This document shows, piece after piece, positions 1 to 7,184 of a stretch of 64,000 bases of DNA. Source of the DNA: Sphingobacterium psychroaquaticum (lineage in GTDB: Bacteria; Bacteroidota; Bacteroidia; Sphingobacteriales; Sphingobacteriaceae); contig NZ_FXAU01000002.1 in the NCBI RefSeq assembly GCF_900177625.1, forward strand, positions 581,707 through 645,706, in the 5' to 3' direction. Under the pieces are notes generated by a model. The model searched no databases. It was not told where the DNA came from and saw nothing but the letters and a program-made list of their open reading frames with translations. The first letter of the stretch is position 1. The number at the start of each line of letters is the position of its first letter. Made by a program: the position numbers and the translations under genes.

Positions 1-350
1 TTTAGGTTATCTAAGACCGTATTTGCGTAATAGATACTCTTGTAAAGCTGCCCCCAGTACGGATCCACAAGTGATTCCGGTGGTAAAAGTGAGGGTGCGA
101 AAGTAAACCAACGCTCGTTCTCCTGCGTAGGTTGAACCTCTGCATTTAGATTCGCATATATATTATCCGTCAACATCTCTGTCTTGATAAAGAAATCTGT
201 CCTTGGGTATCCGCCCAATAGAACAGCCTCATAGTCTTCCAGCGATTTCGGCATCATGCTATGCACCGGCTTGATATCCAACATATCTTTGCAAGAACCG
301 AATGCCAGTAAAACCACCAGTAACAGGCTATATCTTAAAATAGTTTTCAT
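1..350 (-). CDS. SusD/RagB-family outer-membrane lipoprotein, N-terminal part (cut by window edge)
   Basis: Only the first ~116 residues are inside the window; the reading frame stays open to base 1. The ATG at 350-348 starts a short hydrophobic signal peptide with a lipobox ending F-G-S-C at about residue 20, followed by K-D-M-L-D-I-K-P, the usual mature start of SusD-type glycan-binding lipoproteins. It starts 11 bp after the stop of the SusC gene, the standard susC-susD order, so it should sit on the cell surface as the lid of that TonB-dependent transporter. The substrate cannot be told. Assignment to the SusD family is by lipobox, context and the N-terminal pattern only, since the TPR-like core lies outside the window. 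Confidence 0.82.
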   Translation of the reverse strand, partial: MKTILRYSLLLVVLLAFGSCKDMLDIKPVHSMMPKSLEDYEAVLLGGYPRTDFFIKTEMLTDNIYANLNAEVQPTQENERWFTFAPSLLPPESLVDPYWGQLYKSIYYANTVLDNL

Positions 351-361
351 TTGCTTAAATA

Positions 362-3300
362 TTAAAATTGAACCGATAGAGATAAAGAATATGAACGAGG
401 TACCGGAAGGAAGGTATTGCCGAAATTTATATTTCTATTTCTAGTATCTGAATATGCAACAACACTCGATCCTTGTGCTTCCGGATCTTGACCTTTCAAT
501 GCTTTATCTTTCCACACATGAAGGTTATTTCCCTGTAATGCCAAACGTATATTTTGCACGCCTAAAGCACGCAGCCTCGGTGTAAAATAATCGTAGCTAA
601 TAGAAACATTCTGGAGACGGATAAAATCACCTTTTACGGTGCGTAAATCCGAATTATCAAACATAGTTCCATTTGTTGGTGCAAGCGCGGTCAATTGTGT
701 ATCGGTACCGACCTCAAGAACAGGGATATTCGTATGCGCCTCATCGCCTGGGTTCTTCCAACGGTTCACCCATTCTTTAGACATATTTTGAGTTGGATCC
801 GGGAAGCCTAAGTAACTACCATTAGACATATTACGCAAACGCATCACGTTGCCAAAACTACCAATGAAAAGAGCCGATAATGTCACTCGTTTATAGGTAA
901 ATGTATTAGTAAATCCGACCTGCGAAGTAGGATTCATGACCCCAGAATATGCCAGTCCATTGGTATTCGTCATCCCATACAATACCTTCTCGCCTTCTTT
1001 CGCCGTATAAAATGTAGCTCTTCCAGCCTCATTTAGTCCTGCATAGCGATAAGACCACAATCCATCAATCGGTTCTCCAATAATGGCTGTCGCCGCATAA
1101 TTGCTTCGTCTCGGATTCGTTAGATTCTGTACCGTTGGCTTGGTGTATACATCCAACACTTTGTTTTTGTTAAATCCAAAGTTGATATTAGAAGACCATC
1201 TAAATTTCTCATTGTCGATATTGATGGTGTTTAGCGAGAACTCCCAACCGCGGTTCAGCATCGAAGCCCAGTTTACCTGCACACTCTCAAAGCCAGTCAC
1301 TTGTGAAACCTGACGATTTCCCAACAGATCCATCGCTTTCTTATTGTACCATTCAACATTGAACATCAAGCGTCTCTTAAAGAAACCTGCTTCTAAGGCT
1401 ACATTTCCTGTATAAGTCTGCTCCCACTTAAGGTTCGGATTCTTAGGCGCGATAATAGTTAAGTAATTGCTTGGATTCTCTGGCACTACGGCACCAATAT
1501 TCGCCACAAGGTCTGAATAGGCCTGTGCCGCAACATTCCCTTGACTACCATAAGAGCCTTTCAAAGTAAGGTATGATAACCAATCTACATCACGCAAGAA
1601 GCGTTCTTCTTTCATTTGATAATTGGCACCAATTGCCCACAACGGTTGAAACAATTGATTGGTTTTTAAACCAAAACGATTGGAACCATCTGTCCGCACA
1701 TTGAAACTCAAAGTGTATCGATTATCGTAAGTATAGTTTACCGCCCCCAAATAAGAAACATTAGCACCATCGCTTAGATTCTCTTTCCAGTAGGGAACAC
1801 CAATTTTCTTCATATAATCATACTGTGGGACTTGTTGATGTCCTCGATCATGGGAATAACCATAAATTTCTGTTGAGACGTCTGTTGTTTTAGACTTGCG
1901 GACTTCCTGACCGACCATTACATTAAGGTAATGCACTTCCTTGAACATCGGGTTGTAAGTCAACTGATTTCGGAAAGTAATAGACCCATTGTATGAACTC
2001 CGATCTTTACGATAACCGCCTTCAGTCCATGTATATTTATATTGTCCGTTCACGATCTCACGATCGTTTCTTTTACGGATGCGTACAAAGTAACTGTCAT
2101 CAACAGCGATATCTTCATCGGTTGTATTTTGTTTTGCATAGGAGAACAAACTATTAAATGTTACGTCCTTCAGCACCTTGTATTCAAGATCCACAGAGCC
2201 TCGAAGACCGAAGTTTCTAGAATCCCGCCATCCCTTATCTCTGTTTTCCAAGAAATTGTATTTCTGTTCGTTCAGGTAAAAGTGGCTGTACGTACCATCA
2301 GGATTGAGTGCCGGTTGCGCACGCGTGGTGTAGATCGCGTACTCAAATGGATTTTCTTTAGAATCTACGGCAAAGAAACTATTGTTCTCGCGCGCATTAA
2401 TATCCATCATCACGCCCAGGCGAATCTTATTATAGATTTTAGTGTATACTTTAAGAGATCCTGTATATGTCTTTTGTCCAACCCCTTTCGCTGTCGCCTG
2501 ATCATTCAGGTAACTTCCAGAAGCATAGAATGTTGTTTTTTCATCACCGCCAGATACACTGAGGTTCTGTCTGTTTGAAAAGGAAGTTCTGAATAAGTGC
2601 TTGAACCAGTCGGTATTGACTGTTTCAAGATAATTGACACGTTGGTTAAACTCTTCCCATGTAATCTTTTTATCTGTCAGGTCAATAAAGTAGCGTTCAA
2701 AATCTGATACCGTATTGTATTGATCAACGGCTGCTGTTACTGCATTGAAAGCCCCTCGTTTTATCATCTCCAAGTTCACATCAATGCGCTCCTTAGAATT
2801 CATCATATAAGTATCTTCAATGCGTGGTCGCTCTCCAAAAGAAGCATTGCTTGTAAAACCAATTCTGGTCTTCCCGGCACGACCTTTCTTGGACGTGATC
2901 ACAATAACGCCATTTGCTGCCCGCGTACCATAAATTGCAGTCGCTGCAGCATCTTTCAATACGTTGATGCTTTCAATATCTTCGACGTTCACCCCGCCAA
3001 TTCCAGACGCAATAAGGTTCCGGTTTGTCATAATATCATCGACTGACACATTCACCGCATCGTCTAAGATAATACCATCTACCACCCATAGCGGTTGCAC
3101 ATTACCACTCAAAGTGGCCGTTCCTCGGATACGGATCTGCGGCATTGCACCCGGAGCACCTGACGTACTCATCACCGTAAGTCCCGGTACCTGTCCTTGC
3201 AATAACTTGTCAATATTAGGTTGGAAAATCGTCTCCAGTTGTGCCATATTTACCGTAGCGATAGATCCTGTCAACGATTTTTTCTCTAATTTTTGGTAGC

Positions 3301-3922
3301 CCGTTACAACCACATCATCCAGTTGGTTTTCTACCGGCGTAAGACGAACCTCTAGCCAAGTTTTTTGCTGTAACGGCACACTTAATGTTTCATAACCCAA
3401 ACTCTTGAATACCAAAGTAGCATTGCCACTCGTTACCGAGATTTGGAATGTTCCATCCACATCTGTCCCTACCAGATTCTTGGCGTTATCTTTTTCACCA
3501 ACCGTGATCCCCGGCAAGGGCTTACCTTGATAATCCATCACACGGCCACGAACCTGTACTTTTTGTTGTTTTACAGATGAAGGTTTTGCTGTAATAACAA
3601 TTGTTTTATTATCAATTGTGTATTTGAGTGGCTGATTTTTAAAGCAGTAGTCAAGCACCTCCTGTACGGTGGCATTCTGCATGTTTAGATCCACAGCAGA
3701 ATTAGATTTTACAAGCGATTCATTGTAAAAGAAATCACAATTACATTGTCTTTTTATTTCATTAAACACTTCAGCTAGTGTTATTCCTTTTCGGTTTATG
3801 GTCACTTTCTGCGCAAACGCCGCCATCGTCAATTGTCCGCACACCAGTGCTAACAATATCATTACGATACGCTTACCCAGGGCAACTCTTTTCAAGATTG
3901 CCGTGGCATTCATTAATTTCAT
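362..3922 (-). CDS. SusC/RagA-family TonB-dependent transporter with N-terminal STN signalling domain
   Basis: 1186 residues, the length expected for a SusC with an extra signalling domain. A signal peptide ends near A-F-A-Q (residues 35-38). It is followed by an STN domain (about 40-112, of the secretin/FecA type), a carboxypeptidase-regulatory-like beta sandwich (about 122-195), a TonB-box-like D-D-V-V-V-T-G-Y (202-209), a plug domain with the V-L-K-D-A-A-A-T-A-I-Y-G SusC signature, and the outer-membrane barrel ending in S-V-Q-F. It transports oligosaccharides across the outer membrane with its SusD partner downstream. The STN domain contacts a FecR-type anti-sigma factor; fecR and the ECF sigma gene lie directly upstream, so this transporter probably senses its own substrate. 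ATG at 3922; a second in-frame Met is three codons on. Confidence 0.95.
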   Translation of the reverse strand: MKLMNATAILKRVALGKRIVMILLALVCGQLTMAAFAQKVTINRKGITLAEVFNEIKRQCNCDFFYNESLVKSNSAVDLNMQNATVQEVLDYCFKNQPLKYTIDNKTIVITAKPSSVKQQKVQVRGRVMDYQGKPLPGITVGEKDNAKNLVGTDVDGTFQISVTSGNATLVFKSLGYETLSVPLQQKTWLEVRLTPVENQLDDVVVTGYQKLEKKSLTGSIATVNMAQLETIFQPNIDKLLQGQVPGLTVMSTSGAPGAMPQIRIRGTATLSGNVQPLWVVDGIILDDAVNVSVDDIMTNRNLIASGIGGVNVEDIESINVLKDAAATAIYGTRAANGVIVITSKKGRAGKTRIGFTSNASFGERPRIEDTYMMNSKERIDVNLEMIKRGAFNAVTAAVDQYNTVSDFERYFIDLTDKKITWEEFNQRVNYLETVNTDWFKHLFRTSFSNRQNLSVSGGDEKTTFYASGSYLNDQATAKGVGQKTYTGSLKVYTKIYNKIRLGVMMDINARENNSFFAVDSKENPFEYAIYTTRAQPALNPDGTYSHFYLNEQKYNFLENRDKGWRDSRNFGLRGSVDLEYKVLKDVTFNSLFSYAKQNTTDEDIAVDDSYFVRIRKRNDREIVNGQYKYTWTEGGYRKDRSSYNGSITFRNQLTYNPMFKEVHYLNVMVGQEVRKSKTTDVSTEIYGYSHDRGHQQVPQYDYMKKIGVPYWKENLSDGANVSYLGAVNYTYDNRYTLSFNVRTDGSNRFGLKTNQLFQPLWAIGANYQMKEERFLRDVDWLSYLTLKGSYGSQGNVAAQAYSDLVANIGAVVPENPSNYLTIIAPKNPNLKWEQTYTGNVALEAGFFKRRLMFNVEWYNKKAMDLLGNRQVSQVTGFESVQVNWASMLNRGWEFSLNTINIDNEKFRWSSNINFGFNKNKVLDVYTKPTVQNLTNPRRSNYAATAIIGEPIDGLWSYRYAGLNEAGRATFYTAKEGEKVLYGMTNTNGLAYSGVMNPTSQVGFTNTFTYKRVTLSALFIGSFGNVMRLRNMSNGSYLGFPDPTQNMSKEWVNRWKNPGDEAHTNIPVLEVGTDTQLTALAPTNGTMFDNSDLRTVKGDFIRLQNVSISYDYFTPRLRALGVQNIRLALQGNNLHVWKDKALKGQDPEAQGSSVVAYSDTRNRNINFGNTFLPVPRSYSLSLSVQF

Positions 3923-3961
3923 TGGTAGTAATTTATTTGTTCATCATTTACGGTCAGCTAG

Positions 3962-4013
3962 GCTTCTAGAAGCGTAGCACTTAGTTGGTTTGTTGTTGTT
4001 GTTGTTGTTGTTG
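3962..4013. repeat. 12-bp palindrome plus (TTG)8 trinucleotide repeat between fecR and susC
   Basis: Positions 3962-3973 read GCTTCTAGAAGC, a perfect palindrome. Positions 3990-4013 hold eight TTG units on the plus strand (CAA repeats in the minus-strand mRNA leader of susC). The whole lies in the 98-bp fecR-susC gap. Slippage of such a repeat changes leader length, so an effect on susC expression is possible but is inference. Confidence 0.75.
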
Positions 4014-4020
4014 TGTAAAA

Positions 4021-5211
4021 CTATAGCATCAAAATAATCCTCCTTTCTTTTAGCCCGGTTGGCACTATGTGATATCTTATCTGCCCTGTGCGGCGCAATA
4101 TTTCTAATACTTCTGGCAGACTTTTTTCACGCGAAATCACACCAGTAAAACCAAAGGAATCCGAGCGTCCAACCACCTGCACTTCCACGCCATACCAGCG
4201 CGACAATTCATCGGATATGTCATTTAATGTTGCGTCGTAGAAAGCAAACTCATTATTTCGCCAGGCATTAACCTCATAGCATATAGCAGGCACAACTTTA
4301 ATATCACTATCATTAAAACCTACAACACTACTTTGTCCGGGTTTCAGAATACGTTCCTTCGCACCCGTTGAAACTTGTACCTTCCCTTCTAATAGCGTCG
4401 TTATAACATGACGCACCGTATAGGCCTTCACATTGAAGTGCGTCCCTAAGACTTTCACTTGTTGATTTTTAGACTCGACAATAAACGGTTTCTCTTTGTT
4501 AGGCGTTACCTCGAAATAAGCCTCGCCTTGGAGTTTTACCAAACGTTCATTCCCTACGAAGTTCACATCATAGGTTAAGCTGGAGTTTGCGTTGAGCCAC
4601 ACTTTGGTTCCATCGGTTAACACAACAGCGCCCGTCTGACCTTGGGGCACATTGATTTGTTGTACCATTGGTTCCTGTACAACATCGGATGCCTTTAGCT
4701 CATAAAAGGAAACGCCATCTTGCTTTTCCCGAGAAGCGTATTGTGCGGCTTCATGATCTGCCAACGCTACCACTTGACCGTTCGGCAATGTTAATGTTAC
4801 GCCTGTCGGTGTTTCTGTAGTATCCTGTACGGCTGCTATAGGACCTCCCCCTGTTATCATGCTGTGGTCCTTATTCCATTGGTCAAATCCTACATAAAAA
4901 ATAATGATTGCAGCAGCGGCGGCAGCCCATCGCCAGATTGTAGATGAAATAGACCTTACGCGCTCTTCTTCATTTTCGGCTACGGTGGTGAAGATCAAAG
5001 CTTCAATGCTTACATATTGTTCTTTCGAAAGTCGAACCATATCGGGCAGCACCTCATTTTCTCTAAGTTCCTGTCGGAACACTTCATCCACTCGTACCTC
5101 TAATTCCGCACAGAATTGATCATCCGACAAGCCTGACACAAATTGCTCAGCCTCTTCAGGTGTACACTTCCCCGCTAAATACAAGTCAAAAAGATCGTTC
5201 CTGTTCTTCAT
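4021..5211 (-). CDS. FecR-family anti-sigma factor
   Basis: 396 residues from the chosen ATG at 5211, which has GGAG six bases upstream; the frame is open 19 codons further but that extension lacks features of a start. Layout: a cytoplasmic N-terminal region (1-90) that would bind the ECF sigma factor, one membrane helix rich in Ala/Ile (about 92-108), then a periplasmic FecR domain with the typical V-P-x-G-Q-T-G-x-V-V-L-T-D-G-T-K-V-W-L-N-A-S-type stretch and a C-terminal STN-like end (D-I-S-D-E-L-S-R-W-Y-G-V). It holds the upstream sigma factor inactive until the STN domain of the downstream SusC signals that substrate is bound. This is the standard Bacteroidota trans-envelope switch. Confidence 0.93.
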   Translation of the reverse strand: MKNRNDLFDLYLAGKCTPEEAEQFVSGLSDDQFCAELEVRVDEVFRQELRENEVLPDMVRLSKEQYVSIEALIFTTVAENEEERVRSISSTIWRWAAAAAAIIIFYVGFDQWNKDHSMITGGGPIAAVQDTTETPTGVTLTLPNGQVVALADHEAAQYASREKQDGVSFYELKASDVVQEPMVQQINVPQGQTGAVVLTDGTKVWLNANSSLTYDVNFVGNERLVKLQGEAYFEVTPNKEKPFIVESKNQQVKVLGTHFNVKAYTVRHVITTLLEGKVQVSTGAKERILKPGQSSVVGFNDSDIKVVPAICYEVNAWRNNEFAFYDATLNDISDELSRWYGVEVQVVGRSDSFGFTGVISREKSLPEVLEILRRTGQIRYHIVPTGLKERRIILML

Positions 5212-5247
5212 TTTTTCTCCAATAGCAGACCTCTTCCGTGCCGCCTT

Positions 5248-5262
5248 TACGTATAATACGTA
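5248..5262. promoter_or_regulatory. 15-bp perfect palindrome in the sigma-fecR gap
   Basis: TACGTATAATACGTA at 5248-5262 is palindromic about its centre and is flanked by GTGCC on the left and GGGCAC on the right, so the dyad extends further with a gap. It lies 37 bp upstream of the fecR start. It could be a protein-binding site or an mRNA hairpin between the two cistrons; nothing in the sequence decides which. Confidence 0.4.
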
Positions 5263-5338
5263 GGGCACAGATAAAATCTATGTTCATAAAAAAAGTTTTT
5301 TTGATTTTTTTTCGCGAGAGACTTTTCGAATACGAAAA

Positions 5339-5929
5339 TTATCTCCAAGCGTTGACTAGTGCCAAGAACAGGGAGAACAATGCTCCGCCTAGCTCTGTCT
5401 TTAAAAAGCGCATTGCTTTTGCCATATGGTCTTTTACCGTTCCGATGGAAACGCCTTGCAGCTGTGCCACTTCTTCGTAGCTCTTTCCTTGAAACTTACA
5501 CAATAGAAAAATTTCTTTTCGCTTAGCCGGTAGTCGGTCGATCGTCGCAGACAATAGCGTAGACATTTCTTCGACCTGATTCGTCGGTTCGTCTAATTCA
5601 TAATACAGTGTTGCTTGTGTAAGTAACGCATTTCTGACGGCTTCATTTGTGGCCGACTTTCGAAAATAGTCGACTACGAGATTTCTCGCTATGGTATGTA
5701 ATAGAGACCATATGCCTTGCTCAATACGGACGCGTTCCCGAATTTCCCATAGGCGGACAAATGCGATTTGGTGTATTTCAAGAACTGCTTCTTCGTCGGG
5801 TAGAAGTTTGTTGAGTCGGTGCAGCAAGTCCGAGGAGTATCGCGCATAAAGCTGAGAAAAAGCGTCTCTATCTCCCTTTACGAGAAGAGCAACCAGCAAA
5901 TCTTCATCTAATCTGTCTTTCTCAAACAT
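5339..5929 (-). CDS. ECF-type RNA polymerase sigma factor (sigma-70 family, Bacteroidota FecI-like)
   Basis: 196 residues. Region 2 (about 22-92) carries the Y-A-R-Y and F-V-R-L-W core-binding pattern and the S-L-L-H-T-I-A-R-N-L-V-V-D-Y-F-R-K -10 recognition helix. Region 4 (about 125-180) carries L-P-A-K-R-K-E-I-F-L-L-C and the helix-turn-helix S-Y-E-E-V-A-Q-L-Q-G-V-S-x-G-T-V-K. The gene heads the sigma-fecR-susC-susD order on the minus strand, so its target is likely the susC unit and possibly its own promoter. The ATG at 5929 follows an AGG-type ribosome site. A hydrophobic C-terminal tail (L-F-S-L-F-L-A-L) is common in this subfamily. Confidence 0.95.
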   Translation of the reverse strand: MFEKDRLDEDLLVALLVKGDRDAFSQLYARYSSDLLHRLNKLLPDEEAVLEIHQIAFVRLWEIRERVRIEQGIWSLLHTIARNLVVDYFRKSATNEAVRNALLTQATLYYELDEPTNQVEEMSTLLSATIDRLPAKRKEIFLLCKFQGKSYEEVAQLQGVSIGTVKDHMAKAMRFLKTELGGALFSLFLALVNAWR

Positions 5930-6082
5930 AACCTTACCTCACAATATTGGGGACATTATGTCTTCCCCATACTGCAAATCCTTCCAATTTATGGAGGGCT
6001 AATTTAGAAATAAAGTTTGAAATCGAAACGACAATATCTTCGAAGAAAAATCAATCGTCACTGTCTATGTATGAATCCCATC

Positions 6083-6108
6083 CTCCTTTTATACAAAGGA
6101 GATTTTTT
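6083..6108 (+). terminator. Hairpin with T tract pointing rightward, not assigned to a gene
   Basis: CTCCTTT (6083-6089) pairs with AAAGGAG (6095-6101) around a 5-base loop and is followed by ATTTTTT. It has the form of a rho-independent terminator on the plus strand, yet no plus-strand gene precedes it. On the minus strand it lies just after the gntR-type gene's stop but lacks a trailing T run. It may block antisense reading into the regulator's 3' end. Confidence 0.45.
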
Positions 6109-6113
6109 AACGT

Positions 6114-7154
6114 CTAAATGGAAGCCCGCATTGTTAAATAAAAAGGCGCCTCTAGGTGTTCTACAGACTTGTTTTTAATAAGATTCGCAGCAAGTCTACC
6201 CATATACTCAAAATCGGTCGAAATCGTAGTAATCCCATTGAGGATAAATTTCTTTAGCGGTGTTTCATTGTAAGAGATCACACCAACATCCTGTCCGACC
6301 TGCAGTTTTTTTCGGATAATCTTATCCAAAAGTTGTACGAGATCATCCTCAGCAAGATTAATGTAACAAGCACTTTTCTCCACCTTCTCTTTACTGAGGT
6401 CACTAACCAACAGGTGATTAAAAGCATACTGTTGGCAAAACTTATAAAAACCCTTAATAATAGCTTTGGGGTAATCGCTATTATCCGGAAAAATAAGCTT
6501 CAACGTCGTATATTTACTTAAAGCGGAAAGAGACTCTTCTAAAGCACCGTATATGTCCTTTTCATAATTTTCAAACACAGCCGGAAAACGATCATTGATA
6601 TCTTCAATATATTTGCCCAACAACACCAGTTTACCTGTCGGGATTAACTTATTTATGACATCTGCAGCCTGATCCCTCCCTTCCTTAAAGTGGGGAAAAA
6701 GTACATAATGGTCATAGTTATTACTCATATTACCGAGTAGATTTCTAAGAAAGGATATGTCACTGTTATATACAAACAAATCTATGGCTGCCGCATCGCT
6801 CATCTCTGTTGCAAAAGAGTCATACACCAGCTTTTTATGCGTACTTAGTTTATTTAGAAAAAATGCAATTTTAACGCGATTCTGCACATCAGCAGTAGCA
6901 ACATAATATCCTTTCCCTGGAATAGATGCGATGACGCCTTGTGTTTTCAAAAACTTATAGGCCTTTTCCACCGTGTCGCGTGAAATATCAACATATACAC
7001 TCAACTCATTAATCGAAGGAAGCATGTCGTCCTTTTTAAGCGTTCCTTGCTTCACCGCATCTATAATAGCAGATCCAAGCTGCTGATATTTAGGTGTGGC
7101 CGAAAAATCATTTATCTGTAACGTCTTTAAAAACTCGCTCACTAAATTAGGCAT
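6114..7154 (-). CDS. GntR-family regulator with periplasmic-binding-protein-like sensor domain
   Basis: 346 residues. An N-terminal winged helix (about 8-80) shows the GntR pattern K-Y-Q-Q-L-G-S-A-I, D-D-M-L-P-S-I-N-E-L-S, S-R-D-T-V-E-K-A-Y-K-F-L and G-K-G-Y-Y-V. The remaining ~260 residues resemble the LacI/ribose-binding-protein fold and not the FadR or UTRA effector domains. In Bacteroidota such hybrids are local sugar-catabolism regulators. It is the last gene after three rhamnosidases (27 bp after the preceding stop), so rhamnose or a rhamnose-derived sugar is the likely effector. That is inference from context. Two TAGATCTA boxes precede its start and may be its own operator. Confidence 0.88.
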   Translation of the reverse strand: MPNLVSEFLKTLQINDFSATPKYQQLGSAIIDAVKQGTLKKDDMLPSINELSVYVDISRDTVEKAYKFLKTQGVIASIPGKGYYVATADVQNRVKIAFFLNKLSTHKKLVYDSFATEMSDAAAIDLFVYNSDISFLRNLLGNMSNNYDHYVLFPHFKEGRDQAADVINKLIPTGKLVLLGKYIEDINDRFPAVFENYEKDIYGALEESLSALSKYTTLKLIFPDNSDYPKAIIKGFYKFCQQYAFNHLLVSDLSKEKVEKSACYINLAEDDLVQLLDKIIRKKLQVGQDVGVISYNETPLKKFILNGITTISTDFEYMGRLAANLIKNKSVEHLEAPFYLTMRASI

Positions 7155-7157
7155 TGA

Positions 7158-7184
7158 TAGATCTATATGGTTTGAATAGATCTA
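7158..7184. promoter_or_regulatory. Paired TAGATCTA boxes upstream of the GntR-type gene
   Basis: The 8-bp palindrome TAGATCTA occurs at 7158-7165 and again at 7177-7184, 19 bp apart. The second copy contains the stop codon of the upstream rhamnosidase. Two identical dyads on nearly the same DNA face, immediately ahead of a dimeric repressor gene, suggest an autoregulatory operator. No experimental or comparative evidence is available here. Confidence 0.4.

Noticed and set aside
2042..2578. 178-residue open frame opposite susC, and similar long antisense frames in other susC, rhamnosidase and cytochrome genes
   Set aside because: These are shadow frames of clear coding genes, with no ribosome site, no domain and odd composition.
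3990..4013. (TTG)8 considered as a CRISPR remnant or protein-coding repeat
   Set aside because: The units are 3 bp with no spacers, in non-coding DNA between two genes.
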